Positions 27,903 through 37,588 of a stretch of 64,000 nt of DNA are shown here, piece by piece (positions within the stretch are counted from its first letter, which is position 1; each line of letters opens with the position of its first letter). The position numbers were made by a program, and so were the translations under genes. The stretch is from NCBI RefSeq assembly GCF_029953265.1, contig NZ_JASBAO010000001.1, positions 558,001-622,000 on the forward strand, given 5' to 3'. Source of the stretch: Commensalibacter oyaizuii. Lineage in GTDB: Bacteria > Pseudomonadota > Alphaproteobacteria > Acetobacterales > Acetobacteraceae. The notes under the pieces are model-generated. The model did not search any database. It worked only from the letters and a program-made list of their open reading frames with translations, and had not been told where the DNA came from.

Positions 27903-29279
27903 ATGTCATCATCCCCCTTTAAATCAGAAGTATCTTTCTCTGAAACAGATTTATTTGCTTCAGATCTAACCCATAGCGATGCTTCTAAACCAATGATGTC
28001 TTCTTCAAAAAAGCAGGCACCATTGGCAGATCAGTTGCGTCCAAAAACATTAGAGGATGTTATTGGACAAGACCATCTGCTTGGGGATGATGGTATCTTA
28101 AAAAATATGCTTGATCATCAAGCCTTGTCCAGCTTAATCTTGTGGGGACCGCCTGGTACTGGAAAAACAACGATTGCCCGCATCTTGGCACATTATGCCC
28201 AATTGCACTTTGTCCAGATTTCTGCTATTTTCTCTGGGGTTAATGACCTAAAAAAAGCTTTTGACGAAGCAAAAAAATATCATCAACATCTTGGCAAAAG
28301 TACTTTATTATTTGTTGATGAAATTCATCGTTTTAATCGTGCTCAACAAGATGGATTTTTACCAGTGGTTGAAGATGGCACTATTATTTTAATTGGTGCA
28401 ACCACTGAAAATCCTTCATTTACTTTAAATAGTGCCCTACTTTCCCGCTGCCAAGTACTCGTTTTGCGCAGACTAGAAGATACCGCATTAAGTCAACTTT
28501 TATATAGAGCAGAGCAACAGTTAGGAAAAAAATTACCTCTGTCTGATAAAGCACGCCAAGATTTAATCTCAATGGCAGATGGGGATGGTCGATATTTATT
28601 GAATATGATCGAACAAATTACTTTACATGCAAAAAGCAACCTTTTAGAAAGTAAGGACTTAGCTAAAATCTTAAGCCGTCGGGCTTCTCTTTATGATCGA
28701 AATCGAGACGAACACTATAATCTAATTTCTGCACTTCATAAATCTTTACGTGGATCTGACCCAGACGCAGCTTTATACTGGTTTGCAAGAATGTTAGAAG
28801 GAGGCGAAGATCCCCGTTACATTGCTCGCAGATTAACTCGATTTGCCGCAGAAGATATAGGATTAGCATCCCCAAATGCATTAACTTTGGCTGTTGCAGG
28901 GTGGGAAACCTTTGAACGTTTGGGATCACCAGAAGGGGAGGTCGCACTGGCAGAGGTCGTTGTGTATTTGGCAACAGCTCCGAAATCTAATGCTGTGTAT
29001 AAGGCGTATAATAAAGTAAGAGAGGTTGCCAAAAAAACAGGCAGCTTTATGCCGCCTGCTCATATTTTAAATGCACCAACATCAATGATGAAAGATTTGG
29101 GCTATGGCCAAGGATATGAATATGATCACGATACTGAGGAAGGATTTTCAGGGCAAAATTACTTTCCCGATCAGATGCGACGTGAACAATTTTATTTTCC
29201 AACCCAACGTGGGATGGAAGAAACAATTCACCAGCGTATAGCCCATTGGAATAAAATAAGAAAAAAGCGTTCTGTATGA
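27903..29279 (+). CDS. rarA: Replication-associated recombination protein A (AAA+ ATPase)
   Basis: RarA/MgsA acts at stalled replication forks. The 458-residue protein has an unusual 40-residue Ser-rich N-terminal extension before LADQLRPKTLEDVIGQ, then Walker A GPPGTGKT (82-89), Walker B FVDE (137-140) with IHRFNRAQQD, the sensor region GATTENPSF, and the tetramerisation part ending near YYFPTQRGME-type sequence (FYFPTQRGME). The start ATG at 27903 has no strong ribosome site, so a later start near the conserved region is possible. The 3' end overlaps rluC by ATGA. Confidence 0.93.
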   Translation: MSSSPFKSEVSFSETDLFASDLTHSDASKPMMSSSKKQAPLADQLRPKTLEDVIGQDHLLGDDGILKNMLDHQALSSLILWGPPGTGKTTIARILAHYAQLHFVQISAIFSGVNDLKKAFDEAKKYHQHLGKSTLLFVDEIHRFNRAQQDGFLPVVEDGTIILIGATTENPSFTLNSALLSRCQVLVLRRLEDTALSQLLYRAEQQLGKKLPLSDKARQDLISMADGDGRYLLNMIEQITLHAKSNLLESKDLAKILSRRASLYDRNRDEHYNLISALHKSLRGSDPDAALYWFARMLEGGEDPRYIARRLTRFAAEDIGLASPNALTLAVAGWETFERLGSPEGEVALAEVVVYLATAPKSNAVYKAYNKVREVAKKTGSFMPPAHILNAPTSMMKDLGYGQGYEYDHDTEEGFSGQNYFPDQMRREQFYFPTQRGMEETIHQRIAHWNKIRKKRSV

Positions 29280-30253
29280 AAATTTTAAATATTACTGTTC
29301 AAAAAGAAGATGGCGATGTCAGAGTGGATCGTTGGGTTAAACGTCAAAACCCAAATATTACCCAAGGAATAGTACAAAAACTATGCCGTACAGGACAAAT
29401 TCGTGTTAATGGTAAACGTGTTCAGACCTCTACTCATCTTACTTCAGGCGATAATGTAAGATTACCAATGGTTGAGATTGATCAACAACTGGCCAAACAA
29501 CCCAAATCTATTGACCCCAAACTTGCCAAAGAAATCAAAGATTGGATAATTTATCAAGATAATGATTTATTTGTATTGAATAAACCTTCTGGAATTGCAG
29601 TGCAGGGGGGTAGTAATGTTACCAAACATATTGACGGGTTATTAGAAGCTCTGCAAGGTGAAAGTAAATACCGACCTTCTTTGGTGCATCGTTTGGATAA
29701 AGACACGTCTGGCTTATTGTTAATAGCACGTCATCCTGCCTCTGCAGCCAAATTGGCCGCAGCCTTTCGCAGCAGAGATATGAAAAAAATATATTGGGCT
29801 ATTACAACGCGTCGGCCATCACCATTAAGTGGTCGTATTGATTTACCCTTATTAAAAGTGGAATATCAAAATGGTTCCCATATTGAGCCAGCTGATGCAA
29901 AAAATAAAGAAGCCCAACGCGCTGTTACAGAATATGAAGTCAAAGATTTTGCAGCACGGAAGCTAGCCCTTGTCGAGTTGTATCCATTAACGGGGCGTAT
30001 GCATCAATTACGCGTTCATTGTGCTGCTATGAAAGCGCCTATTTTAGGAGATAAAAAATATAATGAAGAAATGCCCTTTATGGAAGGATTTTCACAGAAA
30101 TTGCATCTTCATGCGCGTCAACTGGATATGCCTCATCCTGCTGGTGGCAGATTGATTATTGAAGCCAGTTTACCAACACATATGAAAGAAACGTTCGAGC
30201 AATTAGGATTTGTCATTCCTAGTGAAAAAAAGGCTATTCGGACTAAAAAATGA
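29276..30253 (+). CDS. rluC: RluA-family pseudouridine synthase (RluC type)
   Basis: Converts specific 23S rRNA uridines to pseudouridine. The 325 residues comprise an N-terminal S4 RNA-binding domain (about 15-65, with GQIRVNGKRV) and the RluA catalytic domain with HRLDKDTSGLLL containing catalytic Asp141, plus PLTGRMHQLRVHCAA. The exact target positions (RluC versus RluD) are not decidable by eye; the S4 layout fits RluC. Coupled by 4-bp overlaps to rarA upstream and the AsmA gene downstream. Confidence 0.9.
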   Translation: MKILNITVQKEDGDVRVDRWVKRQNPNITQGIVQKLCRTGQIRVNGKRVQTSTHLTSGDNVRLPMVEIDQQLAKQPKSIDPKLAKEIKDWIIYQDNDLFVLNKPSGIAVQGGSNVTKHIDGLLEALQGESKYRPSLVHRLDKDTSGLLLIARHPASAAKLAAAFRSRDMKKIYWAITTRRPSPLSGRIDLPLLKVEYQNGSHIEPADAKNKEAQRAVTEYEVKDFAARKLALVELYPLTGRMHQLRVHCAAMKAPILGDKKYNEEMPFMEGFSQKLHLHARQLDMPHPAGGRLIIEASLPTHMKETFEQLGFVIPSEKKAIRTKK

Positions 30254-32400
30254 ACAAAAAGAAAATTTTTTTAACAATTTGTGGCGCTGTTATTGGCTTA
30301 GCAGGGGTGGGGGTTGTTGCTATTCAGCACTTTGCTGACCGTAATATTATATTAACCCAACTTTATGATACGCTTGAAAAACAAACTGGCAGGAAAATTA
30401 CTTTACAACATTTTAATATTCATTTCTTACCATGGCCGGAAATTAAAGCGTCGAATATAAAATTATCAAATATACCAAACAGTGCTAATCCAGACATGAT
30501 TGTGGCAGATAGTTTAACTGCCAAGGTCGATCTATGGTCTTTGTGGCGTCAAAAAGTTCATTTTAAATCGTTAGTTTTATCCAACGTTAATATTCATCTA
30601 GAACGAAATCAAAATGGTGAAAAAAATTGGGATTTTACTAATACCGTACAGGTTGATTCATCTGCAAAACATACTTCCACCCAATCAATTGCTCATAAAA
30701 AATGGAAATTAAGATTTAACTTAATCCAATTCAATAACGTACAATGTTGGTTCGATGACCAACAAAATCACAAGAATGCTTATCTGCATTTTAATCAAAT
30801 TGAGTTAAATCAATTAGAAACAAACAAAGTTCGTTTGGAACTTGACGGTTCGCATCATCAGGCGGATTTCAAAATTTCAGGCCGTATTAATCATTTTAAT
30901 GAGTTATTAGATAATAAAGGATCATTACCATCACCAATAAAATTCCAAATTAGTTTTGCAGAATATATTCACAATCAAAAAATAGGTGTATTGCGTATTA
31001 GTGGTAGTATCCAAGATCTAATAAAGGCAAGGGGATATGATCTAGCCGTTATTGGAACTATTCTAAATCTTAACGATCTAAATAAACTTTTCCCACATGC
31101 AAATTTACCCTCTATTGAGAATATAACCTTAAATGCTGCCGTTACGGATATTGCTAACAAGACAGATCCAAAAGCTAATCCACAAATTAAAACATTACAG
31201 GTCCATACGGGTAATTTGCAACTTCCATCGATTTCTGGTGTTCGTATTACCAGTACCCATCTTATTGCCAATAGTTTGAATGAAACCGTAAACAGTCAAA
31301 TAACTGGTCAATATCATGATAAGATGTTTCGTTGGTCAGGAAATTTAGGAAGTTTGGATAATTTACAAAATATATTAAAAGGTTCTGTTCAACAATCCAT
31401 TCCTATTACGGGTAAAGTCTCTTCTGATACTTATAATGCGCAACTAGATGGGACCATTGGTGATTATAATCCATCCTTAGATGTAAAAGTAAATTTATTA
31501 AATTATAACCAGTATTTTAAGGATATAGGTGACTTTAAAGCACAAGACATTCGTTATGCAGGACGAATGATAATACTTTTTAAATATCAAATAAAATCAC
31601 TGCTAAATTTATCTAAGCTAGTATTACCTGCGATTGAGACTGACGGGAAATTAACTAGCAGCCTTCTACAAATCAATCAGTATAAATTTGAAGATTTTTC
31701 AACAGACATTCGTTGGAAACAACGAGAATTATTTTTAAATCAATTTATTTTACATAATCAAAAAGCATCCTTGAAAGGATCGTTAGTCTATTCTTTAAAG
31801 TCAGTTATCCCTGTATTAACTATTAATATCAATAACTCTAAAGTCCCGATGAAATGGGTAGAAAACCAACTTGATCTATCTAACCTTTATTCTGGTCCCA
31901 TTGAATTGGTGGGAAGGTTATCTACACAAGGATTATCAATATCTCAGTGGGTAAAGAATATTAAAGGCCACATCGGATTGTCCGGTGTTGATGGCAAACT
32001 AGAACTAGCAGGGCTAAAACACTATATTGGCAAGGCTGCGCAGACATTACCTTTAAACAACAGTCTAACAGCACAATGCTTGGCCATTCATGCAATGATT
32101 GATGAAGGTCAATTACATTTTGATACATTAACTTTGCAAACAAAACAATTTGCATTAAATGGTAATGGTACTTTTAATATTCCAAACCAACTGCTGAATA
32201 TACATCTTATCCCTGACGTTACCCTAGGGGCAATTAATGCTTCTGCACCTTTGCGGATTACTGGGACGTTATCAGATCCGCGCACATCATTTGATATGAA
32301 TAAAAACAAGGTGTTTACATTAAACATAAATCCATTAAACAAAGCAAAACCGCCGACAAATTACTGTAATCAAGCTTTGATCAAAGCAAGAACACCTTAA
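30250..32400 (+). CDS. AsmA family protein
   Basis: 716-residue envelope protein with a single N-terminal membrane helix (about 6-26) and a long beta-rich periplasmic part. The N-terminal ITLQHFNIHFLPWPEIKASNIKLSN region (key words FLPWPEI, ASNIKLSN) is typical of AsmA/YhjG, as is the C-terminal block around FNIPNQLLNIHL and SAPLRITGTLSDPRTSFD. AsmA-like proteins are implicated in phospholipid transport between membranes. ATGA overlap with rluC; 25 bp to atp12. Confidence 0.87.
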   Translation: MNKKKIFLTICGAVIGLAGVGVVAIQHFADRNIILTQLYDTLEKQTGRKITLQHFNIHFLPWPEIKASNIKLSNIPNSANPDMIVADSLTAKVDLWSLWRQKVHFKSLVLSNVNIHLERNQNGEKNWDFTNTVQVDSSAKHTSTQSIAHKKWKLRFNLIQFNNVQCWFDDQQNHKNAYLHFNQIELNQLETNKVRLELDGSHHQADFKISGRINHFNELLDNKGSLPSPIKFQISFAEYIHNQKIGVLRISGSIQDLIKARGYDLAVIGTILNLNDLNKLFPHANLPSIENITLNAAVTDIANKTDPKANPQIKTLQVHTGNLQLPSISGVRITSTHLIANSLNETVNSQITGQYHDKMFRWSGNLGSLDNLQNILKGSVQQSIPITGKVSSDTYNAQLDGTIGDYNPSLDVKVNLLNYNQYFKDIGDFKAQDIRYAGRMIILFKYQIKSLLNLSKLVLPAIETDGKLTSSLLQINQYKFEDFSTDIRWKQRELFLNQFILHNQKASLKGSLVYSLKSVIPVLTININNSKVPMKWVENQLDLSNLYSGPIELVGRLSTQGLSISQWVKNIKGHIGLSGVDGKLELAGLKHYIGKAAQTLPLNNSLTAQCLAIHAMIDEGQLHFDTLTLQTKQFALNGNGTFNIPNQLLNIHLIPDVTLGAINASAPLRITGTLSDPRTSFDMNKNKVFTLNINPLNKAKPPTNYCNQALIKARTP

Positions 32401-32425
32401 AAAAACATATAACTGGACAATACTT

Positions 32426-33154
32426 ATGAGCGAAGCCATAAAATTACGTCGTTTTTGGGATCATGTTCATCTTCAAGAGCATGAAAATGGATTTCAAATA
32501 TTGTTGGACACACGTCCTGTTAAACTTCCACAAAAAACAGTTTTACATATTAAAAACAAAGTATTAGCACAAAAAATAGTCAAAGAATGGGAACAAGCTG
32601 GAAGCAAAAAAGGGGATGTGTTTTCCTTTGAACAACTTCCTTTGACACGTATGGTTGGAACAATGATCGAGAAAATCATTCCAAACAGAAATATGTATGT
32701 TGATGTCTTAATTCCTTATTTGAACGGGGACTTACTCTGTTATCACGCAGATACACCCAAACAATTGGTTAACAAACAACAAGAATATTGGCTGCCACTT
32801 GTTCACTGGTTTCAAGAACGTTTTTCAGTGCAGTTGATAACCAAAACAGGCATTATGCCCATTACTCAATCACCAATTACAGTTCAAACTGTGCAAAACT
32901 ATCTTTCCAATTTGACAGATGGAGAGTTAACAGCATTTGCTGTTTTGGTTCCTTTGTTAGGAAGCATTATCTTGACCTGCGCTATGAAAGAAAATCAGAT
33001 TAATGCAAAATATGCTTTTGAGTTAGCTTATCTTGACGAAACTGTTCAAGCTGAAATTTGGGGTTACGATTCTCAACAACAAGGTCGACTTGATAAAATT
33101 TGCAAAGATATCGAAGAGGCCTCGGAATTCCTAGAGTTAATAAGTAATTCTTAA
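32426..33154 (+). CDS. ATP12 family F1-ATPase assembly chaperone
   Basis: 242-residue protein homologous to mitochondrial Atp12, which binds the F1 alpha subunit during ATP synthase assembly. Typical segments are LLDTRPVKLPQKTVL near residue 25, KEWEQAG, FEQLPLTRMVGTMIEK, DLLCYHAD with the conserved Cys/Tyr, and AYLDETVQAEIWGYD near the C-terminus. In bacteria the family is largely alphaproteobacterial, supporting the taxonomic placement. It ends the rarA-rluC-asmA run. Confidence 0.92.
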   Translation: MSEAIKLRRFWDHVHLQEHENGFQILLDTRPVKLPQKTVLHIKNKVLAQKIVKEWEQAGSKKGDVFSFEQLPLTRMVGTMIEKIIPNRNMYVDVLIPYLNGDLLCYHADTPKQLVNKQQEYWLPLVHWFQERFSVQLITKTGIMPITQSPITVQTVQNYLSNLTDGELTAFAVLVPLLGSIILTCAMKENQINAKYAFELAYLDETVQAEIWGYDSQQQGRLDKICKDIEEASEFLELISNS

Positions 33155-33242
33155 GATTATATTTTTTTATTTTTGTATCGTAATAATAATTGGTGTATAT
33201 CTATTACTGGTAGTATTTTTCAATTATAAAGAAGTAAAATAA

Positions 33243-34016
33243 ATGCATAATTCTATTACACATTATGAAGATGCGCTCAAAGAAGCCAACAAAAATATGA
33301 GACATCATATATTATTTCGTCATATACGTACAATTGACGATTTAAGATACTTTATGCAGTATCATGTCTTTGCGGTTTGGGATTTTATGAGTCTTGCCAA
33401 AAGGCTTCAGATGGATTTCACTTGTGTTTCTTTGCCTTGGACACCAAAATCCAATCATAAAGCCTGTCGAGCAATGAATGAAATCATTTTGGGCGAGGAA
33501 ACGGATGTCGATGTAGATGGTTCACACATTTCTCATTTTGAAATGTATTTAAACGCCATGAACGATATAAAAAGTAACACGACCCCTGTGTTATCAATGG
33601 TCAAGGGCTTTGAAAATACACCTAAAGCACCATTCAAAGACATTGTTAACAAACAAAATATTCCTAGTTATGTAAAAGATTTTGTTAATCATTCCTTAGG
33701 TACAGCAATTAACGGGGAACAGGCTGAGGTATTAGGCTCCTTTTTTTATGGACGTGAGGATGCCATCCCAGAAATGTTCAGCAGTTTGCTGAAGGAATGG
33801 GGATTAGAAGAGAATGAATATCCTAAGTTCGTATATTACCTGAAACGTCATATAGAACTTGATGGTGATTCCCATGGTCCTGCCGTCAACAGTATTATTT
33901 CCAACATCAAAAGCGATACAGAAACATACACTAAATTACTTCAAAGTGCGCTTGATGCTGTAAATCATCGTATTCGTCTGTGGGACGGTATTTATAAAGA
34001 TTTAACATCCCACTGA
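33243..34016 (+). CDS. DUF3050 protein, heme-oxygenase-like fold
   Basis: 257-residue helical protein matching the DUF3050 pattern: FMQYHVFAVWDFMSLAKRLQ (shortened motif HVFAVWDFM, His41, Asp47), MNEIILGEETD (Glu80, Glu85/86), SHISHFEMYL (His95, His98, Glu100), FFYGREDAIPEMF, and HIELDGDSHGP near the C-terminus. Such acidic/His clusters resemble the metal ligands of heme-oxygenase-like di-iron oxidases. The biochemical activity of DUF3050 is not established as far as I know. Transcribed alone, 88 bp after atp12. Confidence 0.83.
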   Translation: MHNSITHYEDALKEANKNMRHHILFRHIRTIDDLRYFMQYHVFAVWDFMSLAKRLQMDFTCVSLPWTPKSNHKACRAMNEIILGEETDVDVDGSHISHFEMYLNAMNDIKSNTTPVLSMVKGFENTPKAPFKDIVNKQNIPSYVKDFVNHSLGTAINGEQAEVLGSFFYGREDAIPEMFSSLLKEWGLEENEYPKFVYYLKRHIELDGDSHGPAVNSIISNIKSDTETYTKLLQSALDAVNHRIRLWDGIYKDLTSH

Positions 34017-34069
34017 CTATCGATAATATAAATTTTTATAATATTCTTTAAAAAATTATCTTCTTTGGG

Positions 34070-34111
34070 GTATATGGCATAAACACTGTAATTATTGTCG
34101 CTGCCATATAC
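34070..34111. repeat. 10-bp perfect inverted repeat between convergent genes
   Basis: GTATATGGCA (34070-34079) and TGCCATATAC (34102-34111) with a 22-nt spacer. On the plus-strand RNA three more G-U pairs extend the stem outward. It lies between the DUF3050 gene and the convergent end of ispDF, so it may end or protect one transcript; no U-tract follows. Confidence 0.5.
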
Positions 34112-34151
34112 TTTAGTTACGTATATCATTACAAAAATCACCAAAACTGGA

Positions 34152-35354
34152 TCATTCCGGTAATAAAATACTTGTAACAGCCTGACAGGCAATCCCTTCC
34201 TCACGTCCAGTAAACCCTAACTTTTCTGTCGTTGTTGCTTTGACTGAAACACGATTAAAACTTATTTGTAATAATTCCGCAATTTTTTCGCGCATTTGTT
34301 CGATATGTGGACGCATTTTAGGACGTTCACAAATAAGCGTTAAATCGATATTAATAATTTTACCACCGCGTTGTCTGACCCGTTCCCCTGCATGAACCAG
34401 AAACTGCTTACTATCTGCATTCTTCCACTGTGTATCCGAGGGTGGGAAATGCGCCCCAATATCTCCTTCAGCCAAGGCACCGTAAATTGCATCACATAAT
34501 GCGTGTAAGCCCACGTCCGCATCAGAATGACCTGCCAGTCCAAATTCATGAGGCACTTCTATACCACATAAAAACAAGGGACGACCTTTTTCAAAGGCAT
34601 GCACGTCAAAACCTGATCCAATTCTGGGCAACATTACATTTGTCATTAATCGCTCCAAACGTTTTAAATCATCTTGATAAGTTAATTTGATGTTATTTTC
34701 GTCCCCCAAGACCAATGCAACATCTAAACCTGCCTGTTCAAACAAAGATGCGTCATCAGTTGCACCGCGGATGGTTGGATTACGATGTGCTTCTAAAAAG
34801 GGCTGAAATCTAAATCCTTGCGGTGTTTGTGCTCTATATAACCCATCACGAGAAACAGTCTCTTCAATAAGCTGTTGTTTGTTACGTTTCAACGTTTCAG
34901 AGACAGGAATGGCAGGAATGGCAGCAGGATATTCTTGTAACGCTTCTACGACACGATGAATAATCTCAGCAGAGATGTTAGGACGCGCACCATCATGTAC
35001 TAAAATAATATCAGGTTTTAATTCTTGTGGTAGGCTGGCCAGTGCCTCTAGACCTGCACGGACACTATCTTGTCGTTCTGCACCGCCTGTAACAGGGGGC
35101 AAAATACGTTGGCTATCCAAAGGGGACAAAATTGCGTGTAGCAATTCAGGATCGCCCACAGGTTGAATATAGTGGACATGTGGTAAAAACGCTTTTGCTG
35201 CATGATAAATTACAGGATGTCCCAACAAATGAACATATTGTTTGGGAACAGTACCTTGTTTATTAAAACGTCTGCCCATACCAGCAGCAAGAAGAATAAC
35301 GGCTATACGCATCATAGCTGGGGAATGCGACTTATTATACATTTCGTCAAGCAT
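34152..35354 (-). CDS. ispDF: Bifunctional IspD/IspF (MEP pathway)
   Basis: Fuses 2-C-methyl-D-erythritol 4-phosphate cytidylyltransferase and MECDP synthase for isoprenoid synthesis. Isp[11 protein letters not shown] (21-30) with the CTP site, LVHDGARP (118-125), RAQTPQGF. IspF from about 242: SGFDVHAF with metal ligands Asp250 and His252, [13 protein letters not shown] with His276, and [18 protein letters not shown]. The fusion is frequent in alphaproteobacteria. The start is uncertain: ATG at 35354 lacks a ribosome site, and ATGs at 35342, 35315 and 35312 are possible; [11 protein letters not shown] suggests one of the last two. Confidence 0.94.
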   Translation of the reverse strand: MLDEMYNKSHSPAMMRIAVILLAAGMGRRFNKQGTVPKQYVHLLGHPVIYHAAKAFLPHVHYIQPVGDPELLHAILSPLDSQRILPPVTGGAERQDSVRAGLEALASLPQELKPDIILVHDGARPNISAEIIHRVVEALQEYPAAIPAIPVSETLKRNKQQLIEETVSRDGLYRAQTPQGFRFQPFLEAHRNPTIRGATDDASLFEQAGLDVALVLGDENNIKLTYQDDLKRLERLMTNVMLPRIGSGFDVHAFEKGRPLFLCGIEVPHEFGLAGHSDADVGLHALCDAIYGALAEGDIGAHFPPSDTQWKNADSKQFLVHAGERVRQRGGKIINIDLTLICERPKMRPHIEQMREKIAELLQISFNRVSVKATTTEKLGFTGREEGIACQAVTSILLPE

Positions 35355-35433
35355 TTTTATTTAAATATTGCAGATTGAATAATAAAATCATTGTGATAAG
35401 TTTACCTCTTTACATCTTAACCGAGTAACAGCC

Positions 35434-36462
35434 GTGACTAATTTATCAGAAACTATCCCTACTTTAAAGCCAATCATTTTGGATAAAAACAAGATTATTG
35501 ATATTCCGATCATATTGGCACCAATGGCAGGTGTTACTGACTTTCCTTTCAGAAAGTTAGTCAAACAATTTGGTGCAGGATTGGTAGTTTCTGAAATGAT
35601 TGCGTCATGGGCAATGATTCGTGAAAATAAAACTACATTACAAATGGCTGAGCCCATCACTGACGGTTTAAATTCTACTCAGCTAGCAGGATCAGATCCC
35701 CAGGCCATGGCTGAGGCCGCACGTATTGCTGTTGATCATGGTGCGAATATTATCGATATTAATTTTGGCTGTCCTGTTAAAAAAGTGGCGGTGGGTCAAC
35801 AAGCAGGATCTGCTTTGATGCAAGATGAGCAAAAAGCTGCGATTATTTTAGAAGCTGTTGTAAAAGCTGTCGATGTTCCAGTAACTTTAAAAATGCGTAT
35901 GGGATGGGATCAAAATTCACTTAATGCCCCACAACTTGCAAAAATTGCCCAAGAATGCGGTGTAAAAATGGTGACGATACATGGTCGTACACGTCAACAA
36001 TTATACAGGGGAACGGCAGATTGGGCATTTATTCGTCAGGTTAAAGATGCCATTTCTATACCTGTGATTGTCAATGGAGATATTATTGATATTGAAACAG
36101 CAACCCAAGCTTTAAATCTATCGGGTGCTGATGGATTGATGGTTGGTCGTGGATGTTATGGAAAACCTTGGTTTATTGCCCAATTAGGTCACTTTTTTCA
36201 ACATAAATCTATATTACCAGACCCAACTTTACCACAAATCAAAGAAACCATTTTGGCCCATTACGACATGATGCTGTCTTATTATGGTGAACGATCAGGC
36301 GTTCGCCTAGCACGAAAACATATTTCTTGGTATTCATCAGGACTGCATGGATCTGCTGTGTTTCGAGCCTCTATTAACCAAATGGATCGTTCAGCAGATG
36401 TTATTAAAGCAATAAATGAATTCTATGATCTTAATATTCAAAATAGTATGCTAACACATTGA
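35434..36462 (+). CDS. dusB: tRNA-dihydrouridine synthase (NifR3/DusB)
   Basis: FMN enzyme that reduces uridines in the tRNA D loop. The 342-residue protein begins with a GTG at 35434. It shows [14 protein letters not shown], the catalytic Cys113 in [31 protein letters not shown] and [10 protein letters not shown]. It heads the ntr operon, the classical nifR3-ntrB-ntrC order; ntrB follows after 16 bp. An additional role in nitrogen control was never shown for the family. Confidence 0.95.
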   Translation: MTNLSETIPTLKPIILDKNKIIDIPIILAPMAGVTDFPFRKLVKQFGAGLVVSEMIASWAMIRENKTTLQMAEPITDGLNSTQLAGSDPQAMAEAARIAVDHGANIIDINFGCPVKKVAVGQQAGSALMQDEQKAAIILEAVVKAVDVPVTLKMRMGWDQNSLNAPQLAKIAQECGVKMVTIHGRTRQQLYRGTADWAFIRQVKDAISIPVIVNGDIIDIETATQALNLSGADGLMVGRGCYGKPWFIAQLGHFFQHKSILPDPTLPQIKETILAHYDMMLSYYGERSGVRLARKHISWYSSGLHGSAVFRASINQMDRSADVIKAINEFYDLNIQNSMLTH

Positions 36463-36478
36463 TTTCATATTTAAGATC

Positions 36479-37567
36479 ATGACGAACACTAAACTATACC
36501 CTCCCTTGGATGGTTATGATATTGTTGAATCTCTGCCAACGCCGTTAATAGTCGTAGATGCTCAATTAAATATTATCTACATCAACGGTGCGGCAGAAGA
36601 TTTTTTAGTTATTTCAAAAAAAAATGTTCAACATTGTGATCTAAAAGCTTTTTTTTCAAGCAATCATTCAGTTTACGACCTTATTAAAAAGGTAAAGGTA
36701 AAAAAAAGAGCTATTGTTGAATATGAAGTTGAAATTTTAACTTATACGCAAATTAGCAAAGAAATTACGCTATATATTGCTCCATTTATAAAAAATGAAC
36801 AATTAATATGTTTGACAATACACGATTATACACTTGCCAAAACAATCGGGGAAAAAGCAAGTTTCCATAAAATATCACGTAGTGTGGCCAATATGGCTGC
36901 TTTATTAGCTCATGAAATCAAAAACCCTTTATCAGGGATAAAAGGGGCTGCGCAATTACTGCAAACGACACTTAATACACAAGATCAAGAATTAACAACC
37001 TTAATTTGCGATGAGGTAGAACGGATAAAAAAGCTTGTTGATCGCACTGCTGTTTTTAACAATCAACATCTACACTTTAGCCTTGTAAATATTTATTCCA
37101 TATTAGCACATGTCAAAAAAATTGCTGAAAATGGCTTTGCTGCTGATATTCCAATTAAAACAATTTACGATCCTTCCTTACCTTTAATTCGTGCTGATAA
37201 AGATCTGTTGATTCAAGTTTTTATTAACTTAATTAAAAACGCAGCTGAATCGATTAAAAATGCTAAAATTCAAGGGGAAATAACATTAATAATAGGGTAT
37301 CAGCCAAATCTCGTTATGAATATTTCTGAAAATAAGAAGCGTGTCACCCTACCTTTGGTTATCATTATTCGTGACAATGGTCCTGGAATACCCGATCATA
37401 TAAAACCTCGTTTATTTGAGCCTTTCGTCAGTAGTCGTCCCAACGGGACTGGATTAGGGCTAGCCTTATGCGGTAAAATCATCAATGATCATGGTGGTAT
37501 TATTGATATTCATAGCCAAAAAGATCAAACTGATGTAAAAATATTTCTACCCCTTACTGATTGTTAA
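36479..37567 (+). CDS. ntrB: Nitrogen regulation sensor kinase NtrB
   Basis: Cytosolic histidine kinase/phosphatase that normally takes its signal from PII and phosphorylates NtrC. The 362 residues comprise an N-terminal PAS domain (about 14-120), the HisKA motif LLAHEIKNPLSGIKGAAQLL with His145, the N box INLIKNAAES, and G boxes DNGPGIPDHI and NGTGLGLAL. All catalytic motifs look intact. It lies 21 bp before ntrC. Its partner here is an unusual NtrC. Confidence 0.94.
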   Translation: MTNTKLYPPLDGYDIVESLPTPLIVVDAQLNIIYINGAAEDFLVISKKNVQHCDLKAFFSSNHSVYDLIKKVKVKKRAIVEYEVEILTYTQISKEITLYIAPFIKNEQLICLTIHDYTLAKTIGEKASFHKISRSVANMAALLAHEIKNPLSGIKGAAQLLQTTLNTQDQELTTLICDEVERIKKLVDRTAVFNNQHLHFSLVNIYSILAHVKKIAENGFAADIPIKTIYDPSLPLIRADKDLLIQVFINLIKNAAESIKNAKIQGEITLIIGYQPNLVMNISENKKRVTLPLVIIIRDNGPGIPDHIKPRLFEPFVSSRPNGTGLGLALCGKIINDHGGIIDIHSQKDQTDVKIFLPLTDC

Positions 37568-37588
37568 TCACTGGATTTAATTATAAAA

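Noticed and set aside
33992-34204. Minus-strand 70-codon open frame between DUF3050 and ispDF
   Set aside because: Overlaps both neighbours' coding ends, has no ribosome site, and ends inside a conserved gene; treated as a chance frame, though a relic cannot be fully excluded.
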